The position numbers were made by a program, and so were the translations under genes. The notes beneath the pieces were generated by a model that was not told the origin of the DNA, did not search any database, and was given only the letters and a program-made list of their open reading frames with translations. A DNA stretch of 64,000 nt, taken from contig VTPC01089559.1 in NCBI GenBank assembly GCA_011009095.1, forward strand, positions 395,531-459,530, given 5' to 3'. The stretch's first letter is position 1; the number at the start of each line of letters is the position of its first letter. Shown piece by piece: positions 11,985 to 25,499 of this stretch. The stretch comes from Ignelater luminosus. Its lineage: Eukaryota > Arthropoda > Insecta > Coleoptera > Elateridae.

Positions 11985-12600
11985 ATTCTGTTAGCGGTCG
12001 AGGAAAAGCAAAAAAGGTCGAAACAAATCGCCAAGATGGATTTTAATGCGGTTTGCGGCAATCGATTCTGTGAGTTGGCTAGAAAAAATGCTCTCTTTTG
12101 GTTTTTTGACGTTTTTTGTTATTGCATTTCTACAGAGGAAAATGCATCTTTTTGGATGCACCTTCAAGGTCTATAATTCAGTTTGAAAAGAAAATCGACA
12201 AAATGAGCCAAAATAGGCCAGATTTTCTCAATCGGGGGTTTTTGGGGTCGCCATTCACGAATTTGAAGTCCAAATCATCCAAAAGTGTCATGATCATTGG
12301 GAAATTCGGAAAATTTGGACTTGTTCAAACTAAATAACAAGCTATTGAATAACTATTCGAGTGATGTGTCATTTTATGTGTTCTTTTAGGCGGTGATCAC
12401 GAAGTTCAAGTTTAAATTATCAAATAATGTTACTTGAATTTGGAAATTCGGAAAATTTGGGCTCGTAAAAAACGAAATGGGAAGCTTTCGTACAACTATG
12501 CGAGCGACATGTCATTTGGGTACTCATCACGATTCTGAAGTCTAAATTATTCAAAATATCACTTGAATGTGGAAATTCGGAAAATTTAGACTCGCAAAAA
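11985..12600 (+). repeat. Left inverted arm of foldback element 2
   Basis: This arm pairs with 13363-14040 on the other strand. The proximal half holds about two copies of the ~141-bp subrepeat, recognisable by 'ggaaattcggaaaattt' at about 12299, 12440 and 12570. Short open frames inside it are by-products and not genes. Confidence 0.7.
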
Positions 12601-12606
12601 ACAAAA

Positions 12607-13350
12607 TAAGTAGCTTAGAAACCATAATCACAACGGCGATCGAACTTACTAAAAATGTGAACAAGAAGGTTGTCATTATGTCTGAAGACACTGACATCGC
12701 AGTCTTGGTGATAACTTTAACTCCATCAAATTTAGAATTGTACGTCTTGAAACCATCACGCTCAATGAAACAAGGAGAGTTGTACTCCTCAAAAAGTTTA
12801 GACCATCTGGATAAATGTGTTGCTGAAAATATTCTATTTCTCCACGCAACACGGGCTGTGATACCGTATCGGCAACCTACGAGCAAGGAAAAACAAAATT
12901 CATCAAAACCTTTTTGAGTCTATCAGATTTAATTTTCCATGCGCAAAAGTTTTACGAAGCTGGGTTGGAAGCGCACGAAATACTGGAACATGGTATTCAA
13001 ATCATCATGGCCATGTATGGTGAAAAACCAGTATTCCGAAAACCAAATGTACCAGATGAAAGTAGGCCCAACAACATCCAATTATATTGTACTTTGGTAG
13101 TAAAAAAAGAAAAAGTAGAACTCAGTAAGATTATGGCATCGGTTGATGCTTGCAATCAACATACAAAGAGAGTCTACCTACAAGTACAGAACTGGCTGCT
13201 AGGAGAAGAAAACAATACTATGTGTGCAATAGACTAGGGGTGGGAATTGTCTAAAGGATATTTAAATAAAAAAAAATGACTGAACCACCTGATCCTCCAG
13301 AAGTGATTAACATGATATTTTGCGGATGCAAAACTGACAGAGCAGCCAAA
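12607..13350 (+). pseudogene. Uncharacterised protein fragment (PIN-like EDTD / GCDT family), decayed
   Basis: I read a C-terminal half of a protein family seen, from memory, in many copies in insects and cnidarians; its function is not known to me. In order: TAIELTKNVNKK then SEDTDIAVLV (about 12636-12715); NILFLHA (about 12828-12849); after a one-base frame change at about 12850, GCDTVSATYEQGKTKF (12854-12901); then DLIFHAQKFYEAG, IIMAMYGEKP and RVYLQVQNWL (about 13170-13199). A TAG at 13236-13238 is followed by GWELSKGY in the same frame, and after another frame change by PPEVINMIFCGCK (about 13291-13332). The acidic EDTD block suggests a PIN/FEN-like nuclease fold, but that is inference. 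Broken by at least two frameshifts and one stop. It lies exactly between the foldback arms, starting abruptly at the left arm. Confidence 0.62.
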
Positions 13351-13362
13351 AACAAAACACAT

Positions 13363-13785
13363 AAAATGACATGTCGCTCGAATAGTTATACGAACGCTCC
13401 CTATTTCGCTTTTTACAAGTCTAAGTTTTACGAATTTTCACATTCTAGTGACATTTTTAATAATTTAGACTTCAGATTCGTGATGAGCACCCAAAAAAAC
13501 ACCTAAAATGACATGTGGCTCGCATAGTTATACGAAAGCTCTCTATTTCACTTTTTATGAGTCTAAATTTTCCGAATTTACACATTCAAGTGATAGTTTG
13601 AATAATTTAGACTTCAGATTCGTGATGAGCACCCAAAAGACACATAAAATGACATGTCCCTTGCATAGTTGTACGAAAGCTTCTCATTTCGTTTTTTACT
13701 AGTCCAAATTTTCCGAATTTCCCAATGATCATGACACTTTTGGATGATTTGGACTTCAAATTCGTGAATAGCGACCCCAAAAACC
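13363..13785. repeat. Three ~141-bp tandem subrepeats in right foldback arm
   Basis: Units begin with 'aaaatgacatgt' at 13363, 13505 and 13646, giving periods of 142 and 141 bp. Each unit repeats 'agttatacgaa', 'ttccgaattt' and 'gacttcagattcgtgatgag'. The third unit grades into the outer arm near 13760. Confidence 0.8.
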
Positions 13786-14040
13786 CCCGAGTGAGAAAAT
13801 CTGGCCCATTTTGGCTCATTTTGTCGATTCTTTTTCAAACTGAATTATAGCTTCTGAAAGTGCATCCAAAGAGATGCATTTTCCTCTGTAGAAATGCAAT
13901 AACAAAAAACTTCAAAAAACTAAAAGTGAGCATTTCTTTCTACACAACTCACAGAATCGATTGCCGCAAACCGCATCAAAATCCATTTTGGCATTTTTTT
14001 TACTTTGGCACTTTTCTGCTTTATTTCCTCAACTATAGCA
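13363..14040 (-). repeat. Right inverted arm of foldback element 2
   Basis: Reverse complement of the left arm, closely similar over the outer ~330 bp and also matching in the subrepeat zone. This arm has one more subrepeat than the left arm. Open frames within it are shadows of the repeat. Confidence 0.7.
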
Positions 14041-14470
14041 AAACAAGCCTTGAATAGTATTCATGTTTTACTTTTCATTCTAAAGATGTATCTGCTTTAA
14101 TTTCTTAATATTTGAAATTTGAAATTTCTCTGGCTGACTTTTTTTGTCCAGTCCAACAGGAAGATATTTTTCTCTTTTGTTCTGAATTTTTTTATTCTGC
14201 ACGGAATTTAGATACCTATGTTAGAAATGTTTAATACAAAAAATGCCAATCTAACTAATCTCTTATCTCTAATAAATGCCCATCGTATGTATGCAAGTGC
14301 AAACTTGAAACACACTACATAGGTTGTTAGAAAATAAGCCAAAGGATTTAATAATAAAATAACAAAGTTTCTATAATGGAGGTACAACCTTTTAGAAGTT
14401 AACCTAAAAATGTCTACTACACGAATTGATAGAAAATCTGGAAACTTTGATTGTTTCTCTAACTTTTTAA
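14041..14470. other. No gene recognised
   Basis: AT-rich sequence between foldback element 2 and a transposase scrap; nothing supported. Confidence 0.45.
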
Positions 14471-14554
14471 GTTTGGCCGCCACACTCTCTTGACTTCAAC
14501 TTTTTCGAATTTCATCTTTGGGCTTATCTGAAGTCGGTACCACTTACTAAGTAG
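14471..14554 (+). pseudogene. Tc1/mariner-type transposase fragment
   Basis: Twenty-seven codons ending in TAG contain WPPHSLDFNFFEFHLWAYLK. This resembles the last catalytic block of an insect Tc1/mariner-like transposase, usually 'W.PRSPDLNPLDFFLWGYLK'. The residue at the usual third acidic position is Glu here. No more of the protein can be read on either side, so it is a scrap of a dead element. Confidence 0.5.
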
Positions 14555-17500
14555 GCTCAGTTATCATCATCCCCAACGAGAACTTTAGGAACTTTATAGT
14601 AGCTTTTCTTCTGCCGAATTGATAGGTGTTGTTGATGCTCGCTCGCTGGTTTAAACGTGAAATTGGATACGTAGTAGTCGCGCTGGTTGATGACTGTTGG
14701 AGGCGTAAGTACCAATGTAACAGCAACCGTTGCAACTGGTCGGCTGAAGGGATAGCGATGGGATTGGTTGCTGTCAAACAGATATTAGTGAAATTGATTG
14801 TAAAAAGATTCAGATAAACGGTTCTTCTCAGAACCACAAATCCTCGCCGTTTGCGCTGAAGAGAATCTTGAGAGAGGTGCTGTCCGAGAGAGGAATTTCG
14901 AGCAGCTGTAAAGTAAGTCAGGCTTGAGGAGCCACAGGATCAGGTTCCTGGAGGATGAAAATGGTCACGGCCTGCAAGAGAGTCCCAAACCTCCAGGACA
15001 AAAGAAGACTTGCTAAACCGGAACTCATTGGAGCAGCTGCTAACCTACATCTTGACCTTACTGGGAATCATGCAACGCTGACACAGTCTCATTTGGGTGA
15101 AGATTCGGAATTTTCAAGAGAGTCCTTTCAGCTTGGAGGGTTTACCTTATAGTAGCAATTGTGTTTGTTATCATTTATTCAGTGTAACCCATACTGTACT
15201 AAAAACAGGTCTTTTTGTGCTTGATATTGCTTTTGAGAAGAACTTAACTTCACCACCCATTGTATAGTTGTAAGAATGCCCAAAGGAACCAAGTGATTTT
15301 TAATTTCGCTTCCTCGCAAACTTTAGCTATACACTGAAGGATACAAATCCAGAAAAAATGCATTTTTAAAAAATATGTTACTCGTCTCGCTTAGAAGGCA
15401 AGTCATCTGTTCTAGGAACCTCTGAAAAATGCATTATACTTAGTGCTATTTCGATCTAGAAGTAACTACTCACACTAATTTAGTTAATCTGAAGTTTTGT
15501 GTCTAAGCAAAAACCTAGATTTATCTCAATTTCTATACACTCTACCATCAGTTAACATTCTCATCTTAACTGTTGATCTTTGGTTAAATAGAGATAAAGT
15601 TCCTAATATCAATTATTACAGTATGCAAAATTAATGTTTGAAAAATTAGTTTTTCTGCTTTGGTAGGAGTAAGTCTCAGATGCTTCTATGTAATCAAAAG
15701 TGAGATATATCATTATAAGACAAATCCAAATTTAACTAGTAAGGTTAGAGTCATCATTGTTGACTGCAACAGAAGCCAAGCATTAACTTCTAAAATCTAT
15801 GGATTATACTTCCTAGTGGTTCTGCAGATTTTTGCCATTTTTTAACTGTTTACAACTCCGTTTAGGACCGCCATTGCCAAGGAAGAAATACTTCTTTAAA
15901 TTTTCGCTTTTAGATTTGCTAGAAAAAGTTTCGTCCTTACTTCTAGAATATCAAAATACAGTACGCCCAGTTTGGTTTGGTACATGTAGGTGGGTAGGCA
16001 ACACATATGGCAAATGACTGAATCTCATATTATGTAATTTGTGTTTTTTTTTCTAAATTTCATTAAATAACTAAAAACCAAAACTATGTATATAGGTACT
16101 AACAATTTTTGAATTTCTTGTTTTCCTATTTGTAACGTTCTAAATTGGACACACTGTATTTTATAATAGTAAATATTGAAGCTTTGATGTGCTTGTCAAG
16201 AATAGGTTTATCTTTTCGATGGTGTTGTTGTTCCTTTTGCTAGATGGTTTTCTTCTACCTCAAGAACATGAAGATGTCAAATTGAATTGCAATTATTATA
16301 TTTGCTAAACGAAAATAGATCTGAGAAATATTTCTAGTTTGAATTTTGGTTAACAATCTATAAAATAAATACCCACCTGTACATTCTATGCTTTTTTACG
16401 CTTGTTACTATCTTTACTTTGTTTACAGGCAACTTTTGTTGTTATGGATAGAGCAAACATTTCCATGAAATCATTTCTTTAGCATTTTCAGTTTTGGGGT
16501 TGAGTCAATATTTAGACATAAACTAAATAAAAATTAAACTCTTGAGTTTAAAGGGTAGATTATGATGATATGCATTCTCATTGTTTTTTCATACTTTTCC
16601 TAAAATCTCATTAACGAAAGCGGTCAAAAAGTTCAATATTTTCAATTTTTCTAAGAAACTTGTTTATTTGAACAGATTCCAAATAAGATCTTTATTTGTT
16701 AGTGATACCCTTGCCACTGGGAGAAGGCAGATTTGAGAAAACCGTTTAGAAGCCAATTCTGCTATATTTCTTTTCTGTTCAAATGTTGGCATTTATACCA
16801 AAAACCGAAAGTGCTTGCTTTACTCGTGATATGTTACAACCTGCATACTTCAAAATAGACTCCTTTTGTTGCCAAATGATTTGGGCCTTAGATTTAAAGT
16901 AGTTTTCACAGTTTTTATATTTTAATTTAAATTTAAAAATTTGAGTATTATTTATTTACTATGTATATTATTATTTGTTCTAAGAAACTGTCTTTTTGTT
17001 TAAGCAGATTTTTGCAAAATTAATCGTGATTTTCCTTTTTCTAAATTCTTTGATGTGTAGCGGCTTCTGATAAATCTTGGGATGACATCAAAGGAATTAC
17101 TTAACAATCTAGTGTCAGGAAAGTTAAATAATAACCTTCGCTTGATGATAGGTCAGTATTTGATTTAATTTAAATCTATTACACTGTGCGAAATCAGATA
17201 AGATTGATCACGTACAAGTAGCTAGGTGGTAAATGTATTGTATGTGGAGTTGTTAATTTGCATTTTTAATTAATTCAAGATTCCAGTCTTCACTTTCAGA
17301 CTAGTATTGAAAGTGATATTGATTTTGCGCTCTGCAAATTTTGAATTATTTCGATATTGTGTAACCTGGCACGCTATAAGATCTCAGCATGAACAAACTC
17401 ATGTTGTTATTTTGCAATTGAATAAAAAAGATATATACAGGAAGAGCTCACATTTTTGCCAAGTTATGTTTTATTATTCTATTTATAAATACAAGGAAGA

Positions 17501-20500
17501 TATAGGAGTGTCCTTATCTTTTGTTGACACAGGACTGGGATTTTATCCGTTAAGATTGTTTGAAAACGTAACCAGATGTGATCTTGCATCCAAATTAATG
17601 AAGTTAGTATATTTAATAGAAAGCTGTATTCCGTAGGTGGTTTCTATATATGGGCCAAAATTCTTAATTATTTTACTGCATAGATTACATATTAATTATT
17701 ATAATTTATAAATAAGAGAATGTGCTCATCTCCTTATACATAGACTTGTTATTACATCAAGTTTTCTTATTATTTAACGAAAATGGTCATATTTAAGGTA
17801 ATGTTTGATTCAAATACTTCTTTACCACTTTTTTAACCAACGCCAACATGCTTAAAACAGGCAACATTTAAGATGTCTTTAAATGATGAAAAGCAATAAA
17901 TTATAAACAGGCAGAATAGTAGGCAGACGGAATTTTTTTTCTAAGAATTGACAAAATCTTTTTACTGATTTATTGACGATTGTCATTATTATTATTTTCT
18001 TTAATCTGTAGATCGTGGATTTTCTTGCTTGGGCAAAGATCATGATAATTCTTTCTTAACGGACAATGCATTTTCGGAGTTGTCACTTTTCCAAATTATA
18101 GGGAAAATCTCCACGCAGAGTGTATTATTTTGGTACTTCACTCAAAAAAGTTTAATTAATAATTATCTTCTTTCATTTAAAATAAAGAATTTTGCTGTAT
18201 CCATTAATAAGAACTCAATATTGATCGAAAAGAAAAAGTACATAAATTAAGTTTTGAGTTTCATTCATTTCAGTTAATGCAACCCTATAAATGGTGAAAT
18301 CTCCTGTCCTGTAATAACAATGTTATTTACGACTCGATTATTAGTATTTCTTAAGAGATTATTTATATCGTCCTTAATAAAATTTATCTGTTAAGAAACA
18401 CACTTTTCTACTTACACGTGCGATAACTGGCTACATATCCAAGACCTAAAAAGTTGAAATTACCTACTTAATAATTTTTATTTTTTTAGAAAGTAAAAGA
18501 ATTTCATTGATAACTTTGCATTTGCAATATTGTCGTGGTAAATGCAGATGCTATTTAAAATGTTATACCGCACGTAGACTTTATGTCGACTTTAATGTAT
18601 AATAAAAGTTGTAACTTACTTTGTTTATGTTAACTAACTACACCCACCAAGCAACCTTAACCAGTTTTATTTAATTACGTAAAATGCAACTCCCAATATT
18701 ATGTTGGAATTTGGGTAAGTTTCTTAATTGAATGAATTTTAATAGGAACATGAATTTTTTTGTGGAAATCAAGAAGCAATAGGTAATAATTTTTTTTACT
18801 AATGGAATTTAAACAGAAAGTAAATAACTCAAAACAGCCAGCATAAAGGTTTACGACCGCGATTGCATCAAGATTAACTGCCAGCTAGCTAAACAGTACA
18901 TACATATTTAAAATCATAATATTTCATCCGTTTGTCTTTCATAAACTCATAGTTTAAAAATAAAAAATGAGGTTATGTTTGTCCATGCATATTAAATATT
19001 TTCCCGTCTTTTAATCAATTTTTTTTTCTTAATTTGACAAGCAATTTACTTCATAGATCAATATGCAAATATTTTATTTCACTTTTATCTTTATACAGAA
19101 CGTTAACTTCCCGCAATTTTTATCACTAACCTATTTTTCTTTCAACATCAAGTCCTTTCTTCACAACTCTTCCATAATGACTTCTCTGGTTTATAGTTAT
19201 CAATCATTTTTGTTTGGTTCAAGTAGTTTTACTACAAATAAAAAATTCTCTCTACTAAATCGGGTGATCAGATGCATTTTCTATGGAAAGCGCACTACTT
19301 AACCATCTATAACTGAATTAAACGAGTCGAATGAGTTTAGATATGCATCCTAATAATAAAGAGTTCTTAATTATATGGCTTGCTTTCCAGTGTTGGGAAA
19401 ATAGAATTTCTAGCCAACTATGTTAATAAACATTTTCTAAACAATATGAGCCAATAATTTCGTTCATTGACAGACCATAAATTGTTGGTCTAGATTTTTT
19501 ACTAATCTATCCCTTTAGAAACTTCTCTCAGGTTTGAAAAACTAATCGTAGGAAAAATAATGGCATTGAAATATTATTGTGAAAAGTGCACCATACTGAT
19601 CATTCAAATATTCTGGACTCATAAATAGTTTATGCCTTCATCAATGGTTGCACTAAACGGATTCTTCTTTTTCTTCTACTCATTCACTTATTGGTGACGA
19701 AGTTTCTGGATTGTTTTTAAATTCGATCTTGAATTTATCTTTAATCTTTCCAGATAGTATGAATCACACACAGTTATGGGATTTAACTTTGAGTACCTGT
19801 TTTACGTTCTTGGTCTTGTTGTTTATTTCACACCGTTTGGTTTGCTGCAACTTGACAATCAAATACAAAATTAAAAACTCGAAGGGTCTATACCACGACG
19901 AACTGGACCAACAGAAGATCAAATTGTTTTGAAAAACTCGATAATCTATTAAGTTGACGTGGTTCGGTTTATGAGATAAATGGGTTGCTGTGATATTTAA
20001 GAAAATGGAGGTCAGGCTCAAAGAAAGAAAACTTAATACAAGAATCTTCACGGCAGAAGACGTATTGGTATACTGCCGTATACCAACATGTTGGAAGCCA
20101 CAAACACCGTGACGTGTTTAACTTTTTTTGTTTGTCTAAAAGACTTACGCAGAAGAACAGGATATAAGGCATTTTTATTGTACTACCTAGATTAAAGTTA
20201 ATAGAGTTCTAGTTTAAAAAGTAAGACATAAAGAAGTTTGTAAATCCAAATAACAAAGTGTTACTAGACGATGGTAATGTATCGCATTCTTTTTTAACAT
20301 AGGAAATAGTGGTGCTACGCAAATCAGACTTATGACTAGAAAAACTTTTTTGGATTGAAAACTGTATCATAAACTCAATGTTTTACCGGTTAGTATGGAT
20401 GGGTCCTTTCAAGAATAAGCTAGAAGGAGAAACCGTACAAATCATAAGTAAACTGCGATAAAAATGGAACAGCAGATAAAAGAATTCTTTCTGTCTTCGT

Positions 20501-21700
20501 CTACGCTCTCTCCGTTCCTCATTGGTGAATGCAACTTCTTGTATCTTCTCACCGATGCTTATAGATTTACACACTATAATAGTTTTTATTAAATAAATAA
20601 GAATGGAAAACGAACGCACCAAAATGTCAAAATTGAACTTCTCAAGTTTCAAAAACTGCTAGGCCAATTTTAATTATACTTAGCCAAGACTACTACAGAG
20701 CCTACTAATCATTTAATCCGAAGAGGAAGCCCCTAAAACTTTGTGAATCTTAGTAGCCAAAATCGAGATACGTGGGTAGGAAAACAGGTTTGAAAGACCC
20801 ATGCCAAAAGTTGAGTCTAGAATGGGCTAAATGGAGGTATGTGAGAGTTATCAAAACACTTTTTGGTGTATTCATCTCCACAGTAACACATTTTAAATTT
20901 CATAGCAAACCAAAGCAGTTGTTGGTTAGAGATAAAACAAGATAGCTACACAAGTGCTGGTTTGTAGCAAACTGTAAAATACACAATATCCATGAAAATT
21001 ACTCAAACGACTAGAAATGTTGGTGACCCAATGAATAGATTCTTTCAGAAACCACAGTAGGAGTTTTATTGTCATGTCTTGCGTTGACTACCAGAACCGC
21101 CCCTACACAAAATAAAATTTTCTGGTCTGCTCTCTTCTCATTAGCAATGTCAGAGTTTAAAGTGACATTTGATGCAGGCAATATGTTGACAGCAAAAGAG
21201 GAAAATCCGAGAAGAGGATTTGAAGACTGACGAATTTTTTACCTGTAGAAACTTAAAACAGAACAAAATATAATATAATAGAGTAAAAATGAGATCCTTG
21301 AAAAGGATAGTTAAAAAATGTATAGTGTAAAGCACAGAAGTATTTTTGTGTCGACCTATCATCATTAGTATGTATAAGTTGTTTTGAAATTTGTTAGCAG
21401 TTTTGGCATAGTGCATTAAGGTGACATTCTGTTTACAAATTGGTCCTATTCCAAAACAAATTGCTTTTTGGGGAAAGCTTCTGGAGGATACAAATCGTAA
21501 TGTATTATTAGAACTCCACGAAAATTACATCTTAAGCTGAAACTTCTCAAATAGCTCCCCAATATACCCAAGTTACGTAGAACAATCCATTCATCATCAA
21601 ACTTGGAAATTCTTAATTGTTTTATACTTATGGTGTGCTTTAGGCTGAGATTGTTTTAATAATTTGGATTTGTATTTAATCTAATCACCATCAAACTTTG
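14555..21700. other. Long stretch with no gene recognised
   Basis: About 7 kb of AT-rich sequence. A GC-richer block at about 14620-15150 holds open frames on both strands without a recognisable domain. The 109-codon frame at 17307-17636 and others at 19063-20650 look like chance openings. A 9-bp perfect hairpin (TTGGTATAC, 4-base loop) sits at 20065-20086 without further context. Confidence 0.45.
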
Positions 21701-21758
21701 GAATCGACTTCCACTAATAATTTTATACTTATGATGTGCTCGCCAAACTAAGATCTCT

Positions 21759-21960
21759 TTAATATTTTGCATTTAGTCTTCTTGCAATCTGTTCTAAAAC
21801 TTTTGGCTCATTTCCCCTTAGTTTAACTTTTTCAGGCCTGTTCCACTGATGATTTATGATGAACCCAAGATCTTTGAATTTATATATTGGCCATCTGTGC
21901 TGTCTTATCTGATTATTGCCTGCTTTCGGTTATGAACTCTGCTTTCTCAGTATTGATAGC
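21759..21960 (-). pseudogene. LINE reverse transcriptase fragment
   Basis: Minus-strand codons at 21759-21878 read FKDLGFIINHQWN, then a Lys/Arg-rich stretch with ARRLNAKY and a stop. Slightly upstream, EKAEFITESRQ is readable. The pattern 'EKTE.M..SR ... FKYLG..I...w....EIK.RI' is the thumb region of RTE/jockey-like non-LTR RTs. Only this short block survives, with stops between its parts. Confidence 0.5.
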
Positions 21961-22000
21961 TTACTCTTTATTGACACGATTTGTTAAAGTTACCAAAGTT

Positions 22001-25000
22001 TGAAGATTTTCTGGGTTATTTGTTTAAATTGTAGTATTTTTGGGATGTAAGTTTGTAAGATGTTTTTTATTTCCCATTCGCTAAGATAAGTCTAAGAATA
22101 ATTAAAATTTACAGCTAATAAGCCTTAAGGTTTTTATGGTGTTTTGGACAATTTTTCTTTGAAATAATTAGAAAAGCTGACTTCAGTCAGTCCAATAGAA
22201 TAATGCTTACATTGTAAAACTTGGTAGCATATTTCCGTAAAATTTGTTTTGTATCCTCAAGCTTTTTACTGCTGCATAGGTGGAATATCTGTCTCCCTAC
22301 AATATTTTGATGTGTTCTAGTTTTTTCCTATCGCGAAATACAGCAATTTAGTACAGTTTATCATGGTCTAGACTTAACAGATTTGATGGTTTTTTTTAAG
22401 TTTTTGTTGTAAATTTAATTAAGTTTTAATTAATTAATTAACTTTAATTTTTGCAAATCTAGGAAAGCAAGATTGATTAAGTTGTTTAAAATGAAAATGG
22501 ATGTTTTGGCCATATGTCTCTTTCTGTTCGGGATAACCTAAAAACAAAATGTTATTTACTAAGGCTTTTCTAATAAAGTACATACTCAATTCCAATGCAC
22601 GAAAACAGCAGAGTCCATTTGTTATGGATAGATTGTTCTTGACATTTAGTTTGATTAAAAACAAAAGCGAAAAAGATTGTTTTTCGATCGTTCTATATAA
22701 AGAAGACTTGGGCTTAAGTCACAAGTAATAATTATTTTAGAGATATTAATTTCTAGAATGATAGGATATTAAAATATACAGATTTTTCTTTTTTTGTTAT
22801 TTTCTTTGCTTCATTTTTGCATCATAATTCATAATTAATTGATAAAACAGATTTGTTATAATTTGTCAACCTTTAGACCTTCTATTAACAGATCTTTTAG
22901 ATAAAGACTCGGAACGTTTAAAAATCATTTCTATAATTCTAAAAAAAGATGCACGTTAAAGTAAACATCTTTAATTTATTATTTACGTATGTTACGCTAC
23001 TTTATAGTTTATGCCATCTTTTTCTTTCGCGATAAAGACTAATATTAAAAAAGATTATACAAACAGCAAAGGCATCTGGTTAAAATTAAATCTTTCCGCA
23101 CGTTCACTTTTAATAAAATGTTCCAGATCGTTTTTATATCTGGTTATCATTTGAAAAACTATAAATAAAAATTTATTGAGATTGAATTGCATTACATGCA
23201 AATAAAATCATTAACTACATAGTTAAAACTAGAGATAGAGGTGAATATTTTATTTATGAATAGTCTGACCCTGAAAGTTTATTATTTTCAGCTTCAGTTT
23301 TTTAGATTCTAGGATTTATTAAAAAACGATATTCAGAAATAGATTTCACCGTAAGAGTTGAAGAAACCAATCAAGAATATTGCCGGGAATAATTGAAGCA
23401 TGATAGATAGATGATAACTTTTTTACTAAATAAGTACCTACAAATATCTACACACTTTAAGAACGCATAGGGAAATTACTAGATAAAATAACTAGAAGAT
23501 AAAAACTAGAATGTCTTGATAAATAGGGTCTTGTGTTTTTCCCTTGCGAATTTCCTGGAAGTTTTGCCCAGCTGTGTGGTTTTCCCCTGATATTCGGAAG
23601 ACGGGAATTTTCTATATCTAGAAATACAGTATGTCTCTCTGAAAAGCATTTTGTGACTCGAGAACTTTTTAGTGCAACATTACAAACAGTTACAAGAAAG
23701 CGAGAACATGGGTTTGAAGAAGTAGAGAATTAGTTTCGTGATTTAGTTGGAGGTGTAACTATTTTTTATATAAGAAAACCAACAAAGCACAGTTATTTTA
23801 GATCTTGGTTTTATTTTACTTTAAGTTACAAAACCCAAAAGATTTGTCGAATTTTCCTCTCAAAAGCTCTTTACTTTGTAGTCAATTCATAAGATGTTTT
23901 TGCTACATTTAGATCTTTCTAATGATAGATTAATTTGTATAATAAGGAAGAAGTTACAAAGTATCAAAATGTAAAAACTGTTTCACTTGAAAAAGTAAAC
24001 GGTTGGTAGGGCTCTAATAATAACTTGTAGAAATTCCAGGGAGATCTCGTTCCATTCTCGTCGCCAATTAGAAAAAAAATACAAAAGTCGATCTTGGCTT
24101 TTAAAATTTTCTGCTTTCTTTTACAAGTTAAAGTATTGTAGAAAACATTAGTATCACTGACAAAATTTATTCTACGCTATTCCAAGAAATAAACGCACCA
24201 CTATTGGAAAGGCCAAATTTGCGAAAGTTTTAGAATTTTTATCCAAAAGTTTATGAAGCGAGCCAGAAAGGAACATTTGGTTTTAAAATGTTTGGTTATT
24301 AAGTCAGACCAAGGCTACTTTGCTGTGAAAAGACTTCTTTTTTACGCAAAAAGGCCTGTAAATGATTGCGATGAAATGTCAAATTCTTTTGTTTAGAGTA
24401 AGGATGAAGAACTGGTACACCAGTACTGACTTTTTCAATTCGAACCTCAACTCAATTTGGTGGCACGGTGATTAAGTGCGGTATCGAACAAAATGAGAGA
24501 CTTTGCGTGACTACGGCATGACAGTGCCTTCGGCGGTTCATAACAGTAGTAGTCTCATGCCGTAGACGTTCCCATAATAGAACCAGACAAGCGCTAAAAA
24601 CTGATCGGTGGTTGCAGATGGACTTCACTCCTATAGCATCATCTAGATAAACCCTGGAGGAGATCCCAAACCCAGGTTGGGCGTCTAAAATATTGGTGGT
24701 GTGGACAGTTCATAATTCTGGAAACTTCGGAATTTCAAACAGGGTGACCTACAGAATTTGTTGACAGTGCAAGAGTGTAAACGTGATGAAGATGCATCTA
24801 AGCAAAGCATAATACCCATCAGCTAATTAAAAGCTACTTACATTATACTAAAATTTTGCGTAGTTGAAAGTTTTCCTTCTGGCACTAAACCTCATATTGA
24901 CATGGGACCTTATCGTACTACTCCCTTATCGAAAAAGATGGCATGGTTTTGGTTTTTTCTGATTTGATGAATTATTGTTGTTCGCGTTTGTCGGGTTATA

Positions 25001-25499
25001 TTGAAGATTTTGGGCTATTCAACAGTATTTATTCTATGGCAAATTGCAAAAAGATTTTACTTGCTTATCAATAACTATTTAACTCTGCGTTTTATTGAGT
25101 AGATTTTTCATTGAGCTTATGAATATTTCACTACTAGCAAATTTACTACAAGTGTTGCAGGTAAGACGTCCATTGAAACTTTTAGTTATCTAACTTTCAC
25201 AATGATTGAGATTTAGTTTTATAGCTGGTTGGAATTTTGATGAAGATTGCCTATGAAGATTTGATTACAAGCGCATTGTATAAAGTTGCATTTTTTATCT
25301 AAACGGTTTTCGCATGTGTTATATTTACGTATAATGAACAACATATCAAAACTTGATAGTTTTCCAAGCAAGCTTTAGTATTCACTTTGCTACAACCACA
25401 CTATTCTAAAACAACCCATTAAATGTTTTTTAACATTAAATTATCTCACAGAACTATCAGACATTAAATAAAATGTTTTTTCAAAAAAAGATCAGTATA
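22001..25499. other. No gene recognised
   Basis: AT-rich sequence. The 66-codon frame at 23533-23733 shows no recognisable domain. A GC-richer stretch at about 24440-24790 with the short inverted repeat TACGGCATGA / TCATGCCGTA (about 24513 and 24556) may be an old short repeat, but I could not classify it. Confidence 0.4.

Larger units (their letters stand above)
11985..14040. mobile_element. Foldback element 2 with internal coding fragment
   Basis: Two long inverted arms, about 11985-12600 and 13363-14040, enclose about 750 bp. The outer parts match closely: 'atgcggtttgcggcaatcga' at about 12047 has its reverse complement at about 13962, and 'gacaaaatgagccaaaat' at about 12197 is matched at about 13811. 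Other matching blocks include 'cgggggtttttggggtcg' and 'catccaaaagtgtcatgatc'. The inner parts of the arms are built from ~141-bp tandem subrepeats. This is the architecture of foldback (FB) elements such as those of Drosophila. The enclosed region codes for part of an uncharacterised protein (listed separately). I could not find a clear target-site duplication; the outer ends are uncertain by tens of bases. Confidence 0.72.

Noticed and set aside
12551..12886. Minus-strand 111-codon frame in foldback element 2
   Set aside because: Antisense shadow of the plus-strand coding fragment.
13607..14057. Several ORFs in the right foldback arm
   Set aside because: They are repeats of the arm sequence in different frames, with mirror copies in the left arm.
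23533..23733. 66-codon open frame with many aromatic residues
   Set aside because: No recognised family and no splice evidence.
24440..24790. Possible SINE or tRNA-derived repeat
   Set aside because: I could not fit A and B boxes or a cloverleaf; only a short inverted repeat is visible.
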